Source: Peromyscus leucopus
Lineage: Eukaryota > Chordata > Mammalia > Rodentia > Cricetidae
Assembly (NCBI RefSeq): GCF_004664715.2
Contig: NC_051075.1
Location: forward strand, 90,185,709 to 90,249,708
Length of the DNA: 64,000 bases
Direction of reading: 5' to 3'
Shown: piece after piece, positions 34,737 to 46,500 of the stretch
Layout of the letters: every line of letters starts with the position of its first letter
Numbering within the stretch: the first letter of the stretch is position 1
Program-made: the position numbers and the translations under genes
Notes under the pieces: generated by a model
Databases searched by the model: none
What the model was told of the DNA's origin: nothing
What the model saw: only the letters and a program-made list of their open reading frames with translations

Positions 34737-36469
34737 AAACAATATGATATACCAACTATTGACAGAGCATTTAAATTGTATTCAGCACTGTATCTAGCTG
34801 AGAGGTGCTTCACAGTGAGTAGGTAATGAGCATCAGGTCTATACCATCCTCTTCAGTCTTGTATGAAAGGTTTGCGAATCCAAGCATTGCATTATCCAGC
34901 AGAGTTGTGAAGCAGACCTGAAGTGGGTGACTGTACAGAGACTTCTAGCCTAAGTCACCCCACTGAGAGGTCAACGGGGGACTGTACAGCAACCCAGGAA
35001 AGTAGAAACCATATGGACTTTGACTTTTGCTTCTCCGCATAGTCATCTATACATCTGCTTCCTGGTGGTTAACCTGAAAGCTCGTTTTCACTTTTAATTT
35101 AAATGTGACATACACAATCTCAGGCAGTTGAATTAATAAATAAAGCTTGTAGAGTGCCCCCTCTTTATTACAGCATTATAGTTATTGCCTTGTATACATA
35201 GTTATTATTGTATATTCCTTCTCTTCCTGAATTAGTAATGTATAACATCCATTACATTTCATCCTCAAGGGAGTGATTTTTCTATTATAACTGACAAAAG
35301 CCTATTTCCTTGGCTGTATTTAGGCAGTATTTAAACATTCTCTTTCTTCAACACCCCCACCCCGCCTTCCTGTTTTGTTCTCTGATTTGTGGCCTGTGAC
35401 TCTACAGGAATTTATTATTCTGAATTTTTTTGCTTATGTAAAGTTTCTTTGAGTGTATTGTTTTGTTTAAAAGAAAGCACAGAGGTATTCAATTTTCTTT
35501 CATCTTTGCTTTTAATAGTCATAATGAAGTTTTCTTTTAAGAAATAAAAATACTGTTTTCAACTCTATTGAGACAAGTGTTGGGTGCTGTACTAAGCGGC
35601 ATGCTAGCTCCAGCTGTGTGTGTACAGCAATTTACAGCAAGTTGGTTTTGTTTGAAATGGGAGCTAAGCTTCCTTAGATGGATACAGATCCTCCTTCTCA
35701 TCCTTTTCCCACCTGGTCTTTCTCAACCCAAGTGCAGATAGCCTGTATCTCATGAATGGCTTCAAGTTAACTGACTTTGGAAGCCATTCATGAGGCACTC
35801 CAAAATAAAGTGTATCAGCACTGAAGAGTAACAGTTAGACTCTTAAATAGACTCTTAAATAGCCTGGCTTTCATGGTAGTATCTCCAAAGGGAGATGTTA
35901 ACTGAACAGAAATTCCAAGCATATGCATGATCGAGGTGCAAAGTTCAATCCTTGATCTTTTCTTTTCTTGGAGTAATTATCCATTCTCAGTGTGAAGAAT
36001 TTGCTCACACATGGGAGTAAAATTATTAAGGTTTGTATACAGAGGTGCATCATGCTAGTACACTAAGAACCTAGGATCCTACAGTTTTTCACACATGGCC
36101 TATTTGATAAATTTGAGAGTTATATTAAAACCAGGGACTACCATAGGGTGTCATATACTACAGGAATAAGGAAATGATATCTCACTTGAGGGACAAATCT
36201 GCATCAACACACAGCCTATTGCACACAGATATTTACCAAACTTAGGAGCATGAATGGGGGGCCAGAGAGCAGAGCTCAAAACTTACAGAAACTAATCATG
36301 GCTTCCACTGTCATGTAGAAGCAGAGACAAGTGATCTCTTAGAGGCCTGAGACATGGCTGAAGAAAAGCAAGGAACATTAATAAATAAACTCCTAATAAA
36401 ACAACCACCCATGCAGTGATCCATCTCAATCCACAACTGAGGAAAATGAATGATCACTCACTTCAAATA
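34737..36469. other. Unique sequence with a perfect hairpin
   Basis: No gene was recognised. A perfect 15-bp inverted repeat lies at 35749-35763 and 35780-35794 (ctcatgaatggcttc / gaagccattcatgag) with a 16-nt loop. A 12-bp direct duplication, agactcttaaat, follows at 35837-35860. Confidence 0.6.
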
Positions 36470-37215
36470 TGTCTCTGACCTGGGATTCTTGTCTTTTTTC
36501 TATTCCTATTATTCTTAGATTTGGTCTTTCAGTGTCCCAGACTTCCTGGATGCTTTGTTTCAGGAGTTTTTTAGATTTAACATTGTCTTAGACTGATCTA
36601 TACATTTCTTCTATAATGTCTTCAATGCCTAAGATTCCCTCTTTTACCTCTTGTATTCTCTTGAAGCTTGCATCTGTAGTCTGGTTAAATTCCTAAATTT
36701 TTCATTTCCAGAATTTCCTTAGTTTGGATTTTTTATTGATTCTAATTCCATTTTTCAGGTCTTGAATATTTTATTTATTTCATTCCACTGTTCATTTGTG
36801 TTTTCTTAGATTTCTTTGAGGAATTTATTTATTTCCTCTTTAAGGACCTCTATCATATCCCCACAGGCTGTTCTAAAGTCTTTTTCTTGAACTTCAGCTA
36901 TGTTGGAATACTCAGGACCTGTTGTGATAGGGTTGCTAGCCTCTAGTGGAGTCATACTGTCCTGGTATTATTGATTGTGTTTTTACACTGGCATCTAGGC
37001 ATCTGGGACTGGGAAGATTATAGTTCTAGGTGCTGATATCTGATTTTGCCTTTGTTGGATGGGTGTTTTGTTCCATGTTTCCTGTTTCCTCTCTGGATCT
37101 TAGGAGAGTGTAGAGTCTGTGTGTTACCTGATGAAAAGTTTTCTGTGAACCTGATAGGTATGGCCACTTGAGGTTCCTGGAAAATGTGTTTCTGGTTATG
37201 GGAGCTGACACTTTG
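36470..37215 (-). mobile_element. L1 fragment: 5' UTR end and ORF1 start, decayed
   Basis: On the minus strand the segment aligns, by memory, with the start of rodent L1 ORF1. It has a start-like 'atggaacaaaacacccatcc' near 37077, then 'aaaatcagatatcagcacct', 'ttaaagaggaaataaataaa', and finishes with 'gaccaaatctaagaataata' followed by 'ggaatagaaaaaagac'. ORF1 encodes the RNA-binding chaperone of the L1 particle. In-frame stops (for example 'gaaatctaagaaaac') show it is dead. ORF2 is absent. It is not continuous with the young + strand L1 tail at 37741. Confidence 0.85.
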
Positions 37216-37399
37216 TTATTTCCTGATTCTATACTTTAAATTGCTTTTAGTGGAATGTGATGTAGAATATGAATTCTGATAGATACAATTGATGAAGTGT
37301 GTCTTCAGCCCAGAGTAAATAAAATCAAGCGTCATAACACTGAACCACTTTCTTGGCTCGATAGCATATTTATGGATTCTAGAACCAAACTGACCTCTA

Positions 37400-37632
37400 A
37401 ATTTTATATCATACAACATAATTTTATTAAGATAACATATTATGACTTTACAAGTGAGAACAAACAACTTCCAATGTGAAGAATGTGTAATTATGGCTTG
37501 TATTAAGGAAGAAACATAGCTTAATACTTTTGAGTTTTGTAGGAAACTTTGTTTATGTGGTCGAGAAATACATGTATTCTTTTGGTGTTGGCATTACTCA
37601 ACACATACTGCCCTTAGTTATCTGGCTAATGT
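37400..37632. repeat. Left arm of a long inverted repeat
   Basis: This arm is the reverse-complement partner of 38747-39000. The central 47 bp (37509-37555) match their partner at 45 positions, including 'catagcttaatacttttgag' and 'ttttgtagg'. Outside the core the arms are alignable but clearly more diverged ('ggcattactcaacac' versus 'ggcattactcaatac'). Confidence 0.8.
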
Positions 37633-37740
37633 GTTTGATAAAATACATACAGCGATCACAAGGCTGGTATCATGTTTTACACATGAGAGTGTGCATATGC
37701 TCTACACATGCTTTTCTGAGACTGATCTTTCAAATTCAAT

Positions 37741-38386
37741 ACCCCCACAATAGACTGCTGGCAATGTTCGAGAGACAGCCAGAACTGACCTACTCTGGTG
37801 ATGGGATGGCCAAACACCCTAATTGTCATGCTAGAAACCCCATCCAACGGCTGAGGGATCTGGATGCAGACATCCATAGCTAGGCCCCGGGTGGAGCTCC
37901 GGGAGTCTAATTATCGAGAAAGAGGAGGGTTTATAAGAGCGAGAATTGTTGAAACCAAGGTTGGATAAAGCACAGGGACAAATAGCCAAAAGGATGGAAA
38001 AACATGAACTATGAACCAATGGCTGAGGGGCCCCCAACTGGATCAGGCCCTCTGAATAGGTGAGACAGTTGATTGGCTTGATCTGTTTGGGAGGCATCCA
38101 GGCAGTGGGACCGGGTCCTGTGCTCATTGCATGAGTTGACTGTTTGAAACCTGGGGCTTATGCAGGGTTGCTAGGCTCAGCCTGGGAGGAGGGGACTGGA
38201 CCTGTCTGGACTGAGTCTACCAGGTTGATCTCAGTCCTTGGGGAGGCTTTGCCCTGGAGGAGTTGGGAATGGGGGATGCGCTGGGAGGAAGGGGAGGGGG
38301 GCGGGAAGGGGGAGAACAAGTGAATCCATGGCTGATATGTAGAACTGAATTGTATTGTAAAATAAAAAAAAAAATAGGTGACAAAA
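37741..38386 (+). mobile_element. Young 5'-truncated L1, 3' UTR only
   Basis: The sequence matches, from memory, the 3' UTR of recent cricetid L1s: 'agaactgacctactctggtg', 'gatctggatgcagacatcca', 'cgagaaagaggagggtttat', 'gtgagacagttgattggctt', a G-rich stretch 'aggaaggggaggggggcggg', then 'aaaataaaaaaaaaaa'. The nonamer aaattcaat at 37732-37740 and 38387-38395 is a likely target duplication, with a mixed A-rich tail before it. Only about 0.65 kb was copied, so no ORF2 is included. A short antisense open frame over it is not a gene. Confidence 0.88.
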
Positions 38387-38746
38387 AAATTCAATCAATT
38401 TTCTAAATATCTTTTAAATCTCTCTGTTTCTATTACCACCAATTCTCTTGCCTAACAAGGGATCCATCCTACTCTCCAAAGCAGGATACTTACACCTAGT
38501 CTTTATCCACAAGAAGCCATTCTATCTACAATAACCAGAATAAGATCATTCAAAGTGCAGTTAACACTATGTTACTCTAATACAAAAATGCCCCAACAGG
38601 TCCCCATGATTTCTTTAGTCCTATTATTTGTGTTCTAAGAATAATGGATTTTTGATATCTGAGCTGTTTTTGTCTGTACCACTATTTAAAATGGATGCAT
38701 CCTCTTCCCCCTCCCCCTTTTACATAGTTAACTCTACCCATCCATC
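38387..38746. other. Spacer between inverted-repeat arms
   Basis: This is unique-looking sequence. Before the L1 inserted, it lay directly between the two arms with 37633-37740. Confidence 0.5.
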
Positions 38747-39000
38747 TAGTGTGTGTCAACACTTAACTAAGGGGAAGGCGTATTGAGTAATGCCGATGCA
38801 AAAAGAATGGATATATTTCTCAATCACCTAAACAAAATTTCCTACAAAACTCAAAAGTATTAAGCTATGCTTCTTTGAAGGGGCTGTCCACCCATCCTTA
38901 CTACAATTCATTTTACGCATTCCTCACACTAGGAGTGGTTTCTCCCACTTATAAATCATAATAGGACTTATTTGTCTCAAAATTGTGTGGTATAATATAA
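38747..39000. repeat. Right arm of the long inverted repeat
   Basis: The reverse complement of this segment aligns with 37400-37632 along its length. The core 38829-38875 is nearly identical to the left core, and a 20-bp insertion (about 38876-38896) distinguishes the arms. I do not recognise the repeat family. Confidence 0.8.
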
Positions 39001-39108
39001 TGAGTAAATCCATTGCTGATGTCCGAAGCAATGGCTTGCTTTCTTTCAGGTAAGTTCTCATGTCCTCAGGAGTGTCTCCTTAATGCCGCCAGTCAGTTAC
39101 TATGCTGT

Positions 39109-39520
39109 TTACTTTTGACTGTCACCCTAGCACAATCTGTAATCGTCTGGAAAGACAGTTTCCATGAAGAGTTATCTAGATCAGGGTGGCCCACAGTCAT
39201 GCTTGTGGGGGATTGCCTTGATATGTTTTAGGTAGGTAAAAGCACCCTGATAGTGGGCAGCACCATTTCACAGCCTGAGCCCTGGACCGGGTAGGGGTGA
39301 ATACAGATAGTTGATCAGAAGCAGCAAGCAAGAAGGGTGTACTTATTCTCTCGTTGCTCTTGACTATGAATGCATTGTGACTAGCTGCTTGTGTTCCTGC
39401 CTTGGCTTCTCCTCAATGATGGACTAGAACCTGGAATTGTAAGTTGCATAAATCCTTTCCTTCCATATATTGCTTTTGATCAGCATATTTTACCACAATA
39501 ATTGAAATGAAGCTAATACA
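39109..39520 (+). repeat. MaLR-like LTR
   Basis: Blocks 'aatcgtctggaaagacag', 'gatcagggtggcccacagtc', 'gggggattgccttgatatg', 'gtgggcagcaccatttcaca', 'aatgatggactagaacctgg' and 'aatgaagctaataca' follow a common rodent MaLR-type LTR through to its end. The pentamer gctgt occurs at 39104-39108 and 39521-39525, consistent with a 5-bp target duplication of ERVL/MaLR type. Confidence 0.75.
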
Positions 39521-41670
39521 GCTGTTTTCCATCTTACTGACATCAGAATTTGATGAACATCTTCTCTCTACTAGGTCATGAACTCTACCAGAATCTAGAC
39601 TATGTTTTAATTTACCACTAGCTCCCTATGACCCATCAGAGAGTATTTAGCACTTAGAACACAATAAAAAATTATTTCATCATCTACATTATTTAAACTA
39701 AATAGAAAGTCATGTTAAAGTTAATTTCAACAACATAAAAAATGATTTTGTTTTAGAAAAACAAAAGATTTAATAAACATTCAATTGTGAATATATATAT
39801 AGAAAAATACACCTTTTTGAACTTGCATAGTGGAAATATGCAGTAACAATTACATAAAATGTAATTATAATATTACAGTCAAACATGCAATTTTCATAAA
39901 AAGAAATGTTTCTTTAATGATACTAAGAACAATAAATTTCATTTATTTTGAATACCTTAAATGAGTGGAACTTTGATAAACAATTTTCAAACATCCTCTT
40001 ATTTAATCCTCATAAGATAAGCATTAAATGATATTCAAAACAAGATTGTGTGATCACAGAGAAAATTGCTGTGTCAATTTCATGCACACAACATTAGCTG
40101 TCATTTTCTGGTCACCTGCTATGTCTAGACACTCTGTAAAGTGTTTATGTACACATTCTCACTCGACTTTCATGAATAGATAGTTATTATACTTATTAGA
40201 TACCTTCTTTGGATAATTGCATTGATCAGAAATGTCACAAATGCTCCCATGATGTCTTTCCCAAATAATCCCCTGCCCTGCACCCATCTGTAAAAAACTG
40301 AAGCTTGCTTTTTCACTTTTACAAATCCGAAATTCTATAGCCGTGGTGTGCATTCATATATAAGATGATTTGGGCTAAAACTGTGTTAAAAGTTAAATCT
40401 GTTGTTGCTTGGGCTGTCAGTTTTGAGCATGTTATCCAAAGGTAACTAGCTATTATCAAACAATGGGACTTCTACACCCAAAATAAGTAAATATGTGCTC
40501 ACAAAAAGCCACAAGCAGGTCATATGATCAGTCTCTTGGGTTATTGTCTGAGCCCAGAGTCAGATAGATAAAAGAGGATTAGGAGAACCCATCTTCTTAA
40601 GCAGGAGATAAACGGTCCCAGGGCACATGGGGAGAAGGGAGTTGGTGGATGTGGGTGTTTAGGTTGCCTGTTCAGAGTCTATTTAGAATTTTGTTTCTTA
40701 TAAGTTCAGTTCTTTGATGTTTACCATTTTTAAAAATTCAATTTACTTTAATAGCACTTTCCAGAAAAGCAGCATCTTCACAGCACTAGCTACTCACTAA
40801 ATCTTTAAAAACCATTAGGAAAATGAGCTCCATGGTAGTAACTACTTCTTTTGAAGTGACTGGGAAATTTTCAGGATGTCTGAGGATGTTTAGCTGTGTC
40901 TGCAGAGGCAAAGAGGCAGTTTAAACCATTCTCTATACTTCAGGTAAACAGAAATTATATGTAAGATAATTAGATTATATACTGACTCTCCTTTACCTGT
41001 CATGAATCAATGTTAATTGTGGAAAAGTTTCAGGGACCAAGTTCAACCAAGTATTCATGATGGTGGGAAACACTCTCAAGCCCTACAGCATCTTGGCATC
41101 CTTATTTTTCATGCTCTCTGATACCTATTTCAGTAAAACCCCAATTACTACAGGGATAGAATTGATTTAAATAATTTGGGAAAATAGAAAAGCATCATGT
41201 AACATTCCAGGTAGACAATACTATTTTAGATAATGCTTTGGCATTTGTAAGCAGGCTTTGGGGGCTGAACTGCTTCTATGGACTTGTCAAATGAGGCAGT
41301 GGCTTACATGCAGAGTGTGTTTACAGCCAAGGGTAGACGTCAGCCTTCCTAGTGTTCTGTCCCTTCAGGTGGCTGGACCTTGAACTGACTAAAATACCCT
41401 TAACTCTATAGCTATAGTTAGAAAGCATATTAAAATTCCTGTAACCAGTTATCAGCAAGGCGAAGACTCTAATCACAGTCACTGACCTGAAAGCTATTAT
41501 TTAAGAAAAAAATAATAAAATGGGTAATTTATATACATGATAAAAATTTGAATGTGAAAAGAATATATAGTAAATTGGACCTAGCCACTGCAGATTCAGT
41601 CCACCCTGTGATAAAAATATTATGAAAGAAAAATGAAATGGACTTTATCTTGTCATTAAAACTGAGCAAT
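39521..41670. other. Unique AT-rich sequence with faint MIR traces
   Basis: Traces at about 39990-40200 ('cttatttaatcctcataaga', 'cacctgctatgtctagacac') look like antisense MIR/L2 pieces but are short. No gene was recognised. Confidence 0.4.
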
Positions 41671-41893
41671 GGGGGCCAGAATGATCGCTCAGTGGTTAAG
41701 AGCACTGGCTGCTCGTCCAAGGGGACCTGGGTTCAATCCCCAGCACCCATATGGTGGCTCACAAAGATCTGTAACTCCAGTCCCAGGGGATCCAATGCCC
41801 TCTTTTTGCTTGTGGAGTCACTGTACACATGTGAGGCACAAATATACCTGCAGGTAAAACACTCATACACGCAAAATAATAAAATAAAAACTT
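41671..41893 (+). repeat. B2 SINE
   Basis: The head 'gatcgctcagtggttaagag', 'ctgggttcaatccccagcac', 'ctccagtcccaggggatcc' and tail 'aaaataataaaataaaaac' are present. This is one of the better preserved B2s here. Confidence 0.95.
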
Positions 41894-43383
41894 AAGCGAG
41901 ATAACCAAAATTAGAATACAATTCAGGCTGTTTGGTCTATTATCACTAATCTGGAAATAATTGAAAGTATCCACAAAAAAATGGCTTATTTGCAAATAAA
42001 TACTAAGCCATTTCTTATAAGAGACATTAACCTACATGGATTTTGGCAGCCACATGAGTGAGGGGGTAGAGTGGATCCTGAGATAATATCCCATAAAGAT
42101 GACCATAAAAACATGGAAGATTGTCTCAGGATGTATTCCACCCCCTGACTCCCAGCCATGTCCTTTGGCTTAGATTGACTTAAGAATCTACTAATAATGC
42201 TGTGTCTGATGGAATCATTTTAATATCTCTATGCATGGAAAATAACAAATGATGAAATACCACACCATACCATACCATACAATACCATATCATAGACCCT
42301 TCCTCCACATGGACTAAAGTGTCTTCTGTCCTCAGCACCTTGAGTAACCATGAGTTACTACAAGTCAAACTCCTGCTCCCATTCCCACTACTGCTCTGGG
42401 TTCCCTGTGATCCATTCTTCTAAGGAATCACTTAGCATCACTGACCTTAATCTAAGTAATCCATCATATTCATTGCCACCAGAGGTGAAGCTTCGGGTAC
42501 CTGTACATTGTCCTTTCTACTGTGTAAAGTACTAAGAAGTTTTTAATAGGTGAAAAATGGGGGGTGGGGGTGAATGGTTTGAGCTTCACTTCTATTCTAG
42601 AAGCTTCTGCCCATGTTAAGCCACCTATTCACCTTGCTGCTTTTTAATACTTCTCTAGTTCTAACCACCAAGATGCTACACACATATTTCCTGGCCCCAA
42701 AAAGTCTGTTTTGCCATTAAAAAGAAAACAGCAAAACAAAATTCAGTACAGGCAAAGTCATCGAAGAGCCAGGCAGCCTGCTATCATCAACTCCATCTTA
42801 CCGGAAATGGACCAAGGTGAGAAGAGGTTAGAGGTTACCTATCCTTGATCTGCGCATCTTCACTCACATTGGCAAGTTTGCCATTCCTTTGCTAACATTA
42901 GAACTAAGATACGTCAGTCTTCCAAAGTAAAATTAAAGATAGCAGAGCTCCAGGAATCCTCCAGGCCTTCCATCCCAGGCTGGGACCACCAAGACCGCCA
43001 ACCTCCTAGACTGAGCAAGTACCAAGTTCTCAGCCTCTCCAGTGTAAGACAGCCAGTGTTGGAATACCTAGACCACAATGTAAGCCAGTCTATTTCTCTA
43101 GAGAACCCTGGCCAGTATATATTTCTCCTAAGGGAAATTCATTGCCATTCTGAAAATGTCCACTATTACCTGCAAAGCATTGATTACTAGATGTACAAAT
43201 CTTGGCTTGATTGCTCCTCCCCATTTAAGTCTGTATTCAAAAAAAAAAAATGAATGACTAGTGAGTTTCCACACAAAAACTATTTTCAAATGTATTGATT
43301 CAGCAAATGGCTGTTGACCACCTGCAATGTTTCATGAGTTCCTCAAGCCCTGTCATATGTGTAAAATATGACAAAAATCTCTT
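41894..43383. other. Unique sequence with a small (ACCAT)n run
   Basis: A pentanucleotide run 'accataccataccatac' lies at about 42262-42280. No repeat family or gene was recognised in the rest. Confidence 0.5.
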
Positions 43384-43616
43384 GGGGCAGGAGAGGTGGC
43401 TCATCCATTAAGAGCACTGACCTTAATTGCTCCTTCTATGACCAGGTTTGGTTCCAAGCATCCACCCACATGGTGGCTCACAATCATCTGTAACTCCAGT
43501 TCCAGGGGATTTAATGTTTGCTTTTGGCCACCTTGGACAGCAGACATACAAGTAACATGCATGCATATGTACAGGCAAACACTCATATACATAAAATAAA
43601 AGTAAATAATCTTTTT
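43384..43616 (+). repeat. B2 SINE
   Basis: The head 'ggggcaggagaggtggctca', 'catggtggctcacaatcatc', 'aactccagttccaggggatt' and tail 'ataaaataaaagtaaataat' are present. A short insertion follows 'gagcactga'. Confidence 0.92.
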
Positions 43617-44037
43617 AAAAAATAGAACCTATCTCCAAAATTATAAAGGCAAAATATCTTATAGAAATTGAATTTTACTATATTAAGAAAAACAAATCAG
43701 CAAGAAATGACCAGACGTTGCTAAGAGTCTTAAAAGACCATCAGACAACAATAGAGCGCCCAGGTGGCTTTCCTGAAGCTCCCTGGTAAGTGAGTCCCCT
43801 CACTCACACATGCAGCCTCTCCCCTCGAACATGACTGAATGCTTCTGAGTGAGTTAAGTGCAAATGATATTTAGCACATATATGTCTATTTAAAAGCATC
43901 ATTAAGTATTACTCATATTTAATGAGACCCAAAAAAGCCCAAGTTAAAGTCCTCAATGAAATGTAAGTAGGATGTGATGGTATAATCCATAATCTAATCT
44001 CTGTCCATAGATTTTTATCAGTTTTCTTTGATTTCCT
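43617..44037. other. Unique sequence
   Basis: I see no gene or recognisable repeat here. Confidence 0.5.
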
Positions 44038-44190
44038 GGGGCTGGAGAGATGGCTCAACCATTAAAATCATTGCTATTGCAAAGGACTGAAGTTTGTTTC
44101 CTGGAACCCACATTGGAAGGCTCACAACTGCCTATAACTCCAGCTCCAGTGAACCCAATGCCCTCTTTTGGCCCTTTTGGGCACTGCATT

Positions 44191-44194
<4 letters not shown>
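44038..44194 (+). repeat. B2 SINE, tail replaced by microsatellite
   Basis: The head 'ggggctggagagatggctca' and body 'ataactccagctccagtg', 'ccctcttttggccc' are present. The normal A-rich tail is replaced by the CA/GA run that follows. Confidence 0.93.

Positions 44195-44266
<72 letters not shown>
44195..44266. repeat. Compound (CA)16(GA)20 microsatellite
   Basis: A clean switch from CA to GA occurs at 44226/44227, within the tail position of a B2. Confidence 0.98.
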
Positions 44267-44271
<5 letters not shown>

Positions 44272-44703
44272 TTAAAAAATGGAAAAAAAAAACCAGATTT
44301 CCCTGTTTGCACTCATGCATTGAATGTTGAGTTCCATTAGCCTTTGGATAAGGAGCTGTGTCTGCATGTATTTGTTATGTTTTCATTCTTTCCCATGATT
44401 TACAGCATTGCACTTGTAAGGATGGTAGAGTATCAGACCTGATTCTGCTCCGGTTGGTAACCACTCACAAAACAGCTGAGCTACCTTGGAGAAAGGGCCA
44501 GGGTTTATGACAGGAAGCAGGTGTTCTCTGTATCTTAGTATCTGGATCTCAGACATGTTTATTGAGAAAGCAGTCATTTGATAATTTGATGATTCTAACA
44601 CCACTCAAAGGTCCTTACCTGTGAGGCTTAGTGTGGAATCAGAGCGTAAGAAATTCATTTGTTTAGAAATGAGCCATGGTTGGGAAATTCTTTAGACAGC
44701 CAG
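44267..44703. other. Unique sequence
   Basis: I see no gene or recognisable repeat here. Confidence 0.5.
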
Positions 44704-45046
44704 TGTTAGTTACTTTTCTGTTACTGTGATTAAAAACCCTCTGACCAAAAAGCAACTTAAAGACGGGATTTGTTCTGGCTTACAGTTCCAGAAGGACAGA
44801 GTTCCATCATGGCAGGCAAGGCATGGCAACAAACAGGAATGGCAGGGCAGCAGAAACAGGAAGCAAGCTGATCACAGTTTATCAACACACAGGAAATGGG
44901 GTGAGGCTATAAGCCCTCAAAGCCCACCCTAAAGTGATGCACTTGTGCCAAAGACTCCACCTTCTAAAGGTTGCACAACCTCTCCAAACAGAGCCACCAA
45001 TTGGAAACCACATGGGGCCCATTTCTCATTCAAGCCACTGTGACCC
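44704..45046 (-). repeat. MaLR (MT/ORR1-like) LTR
   Basis: The antisense order is 'tgttagttacttttctgtta', 'ctggcttacagttccagaag', 'ccctcaaagcccaccctaaa', 'gttgcacaacctctccaaac' and 'ttctcattcaagccac'. The + left end begins TG and the right end is near 'ccac'. Confidence 0.85.
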
Positions 45047-46119
45047 ATAAACAGTATTAAGTAGCCAACTCTACATTCTGGACAGAGAGGTGATAAAGTG
45101 TTGTGAGGATGGTTGCAGCCCTGGTGTTCCTGGGTGGAGCAGGCAATATAGCGTGAGGACTGTGGAGCTGCTCAGGTGCCCGGCCAGTCAAACTCAATGC
45201 TTGACCAAAATATGAGTCATCCATTTCTCGATCTCCATCCTTTTAACAGATCAACCTCTTCAATTACCCTTCTGCTTGCACTTTCTTTTCGTCAGGACTG
45301 GCAAAGGTGTTTTTCTGTAAGGAGTCCAGGGTGAGGCTTTACGGAAAATGAAGCAAAGAACGCAGATGGCTTCCGAGAGGGCAGTTGGTTGGAGGTGTCC
45401 TAATTTTCTTCAAATGCATCAGAGGGGAATTAATTTAAAGTGACCCGTCCGTCTTATGCTCTTGCAATGGTGCCTCCCCTTTTTTTTCTGTCACATTGTG
45501 GTTATCGTGTGTATCTACAAAATTTCTGTGTCTCATAGTCATTTCATAAGAGCCAGCTTTTTCTTAGAAACCTGCTGACTCTAGGAGAATTTCCTTTTTC
45601 TTCCAGAAGAGTGTGTTTCACTCTTTTCGAACTCTCTCCTGTTCTATACTCTTGTTTCCTTAATAAACTTTTTTTAAATTCATCCTATCAAGTTATGGTT
45701 GAGTTTACACAAAATAATTGAAATTCTTGCAGGTCAAACAGGAAGCAGCAATGTGAATACTCCCAGAGGAGCAGTGGGAAGCTGTGAACTGCCCTGGGGC
45801 ATGTCATGATCTCCCAAACCTAGATCTTCTGTTCTAGCTGTTTGCAGGTCATAGGAGAGGAAAATCTGGGTCTTCTAAAAATGAGGCTTTGTGACAGAGA
45901 TCCCACAGAAAGCACTATGCTAGAACATAGGCTCCTTTCTGCCTTTAAGAAAATAAGCTACATTTTCTAACCTATCTGCCAAACTGATAGGACCTTGACA
46001 TGTTCTTGGCATGGGAAGAATAAAAAGAAGGAAGGTTTTAGACCACACTTGAGCACAAAACAGGAAATTATTAAATACAGTATTGCTTGTCCCACAATAT
46101 AGGACAAGGTAATACCATA
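45047..46119. other. Repeat-free sequence
   Basis: The section 45230-45620 retains several CpGs ('cttcttttcgtcaggactgg', 'gtgacccgtccgtcttat') and no recognised repeat, so it may be constrained, but I see no exon signals. Confidence 0.4.
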
Positions 46120-46500
46120 TGATTGATCGAGGTTTATCCAAGGATTGCAAGCTTAACAGAAAATATGCTAATCTACACAGGCTGATCAAAGTATACACAT
46201 TTAGAATCACTTAAATAGATTAGTAGAAATTAATTATTTACAATTAAATAGAAAAATAACCATTAAAAGTGAAAATGAATGTGATTTTGGAGGGAAATTT
46301 CCCAGCAAATTCAGAGTCCTCTTAACCCAAAGAATTTATCTATTAAAAACCTATGGACAATGTGGTATCTAATGGCAAAAAACTGAAGTATTTAAAGGAA
46401 GGAATGAGATAAAGAATTTATATCATTACACCAGAATCTTTCAGAATTGTTTTAGAAATTCTAGATAACATCACCAAAGGAGAATAGCAAAGGCCTAAGG
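46120..46500 (+). repeat. Old L1 ORF2 fragment
   Basis: The phrase 'aggtttatccaaggattgca' then 'agcttaaca', and later 'gtggtatctaatggcaaaaa', 'actgaagtatttaaagg' and 'tagaaattctagataacatc', follow the reverse-transcriptase part of mammalian L1 ORF2 in order, with a large internal deletion and heavy decay. Confidence 0.55.

Noticed and set aside
37530..38127. 117-codon + frame and 98-codon minus frame
   Set aside because: They cover the inverted-repeat arm and the L1 3' UTR, which is non-coding in L1.
36470..38386. Single L1 with a 5' inversion (twin priming)
   Set aside because: The minus-strand ORF1 piece is old and full of stops, the + tail is young, and about 520 bp of unrelated inverted-repeat sequence lies between them; they are separate insertions.
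39030..39055. Strong donor-like cag|gtaagt at about 39050
   Set aside because: It lies near an inverted-repeat arm and an LTR, and no acceptor-bounded open frame precedes it.
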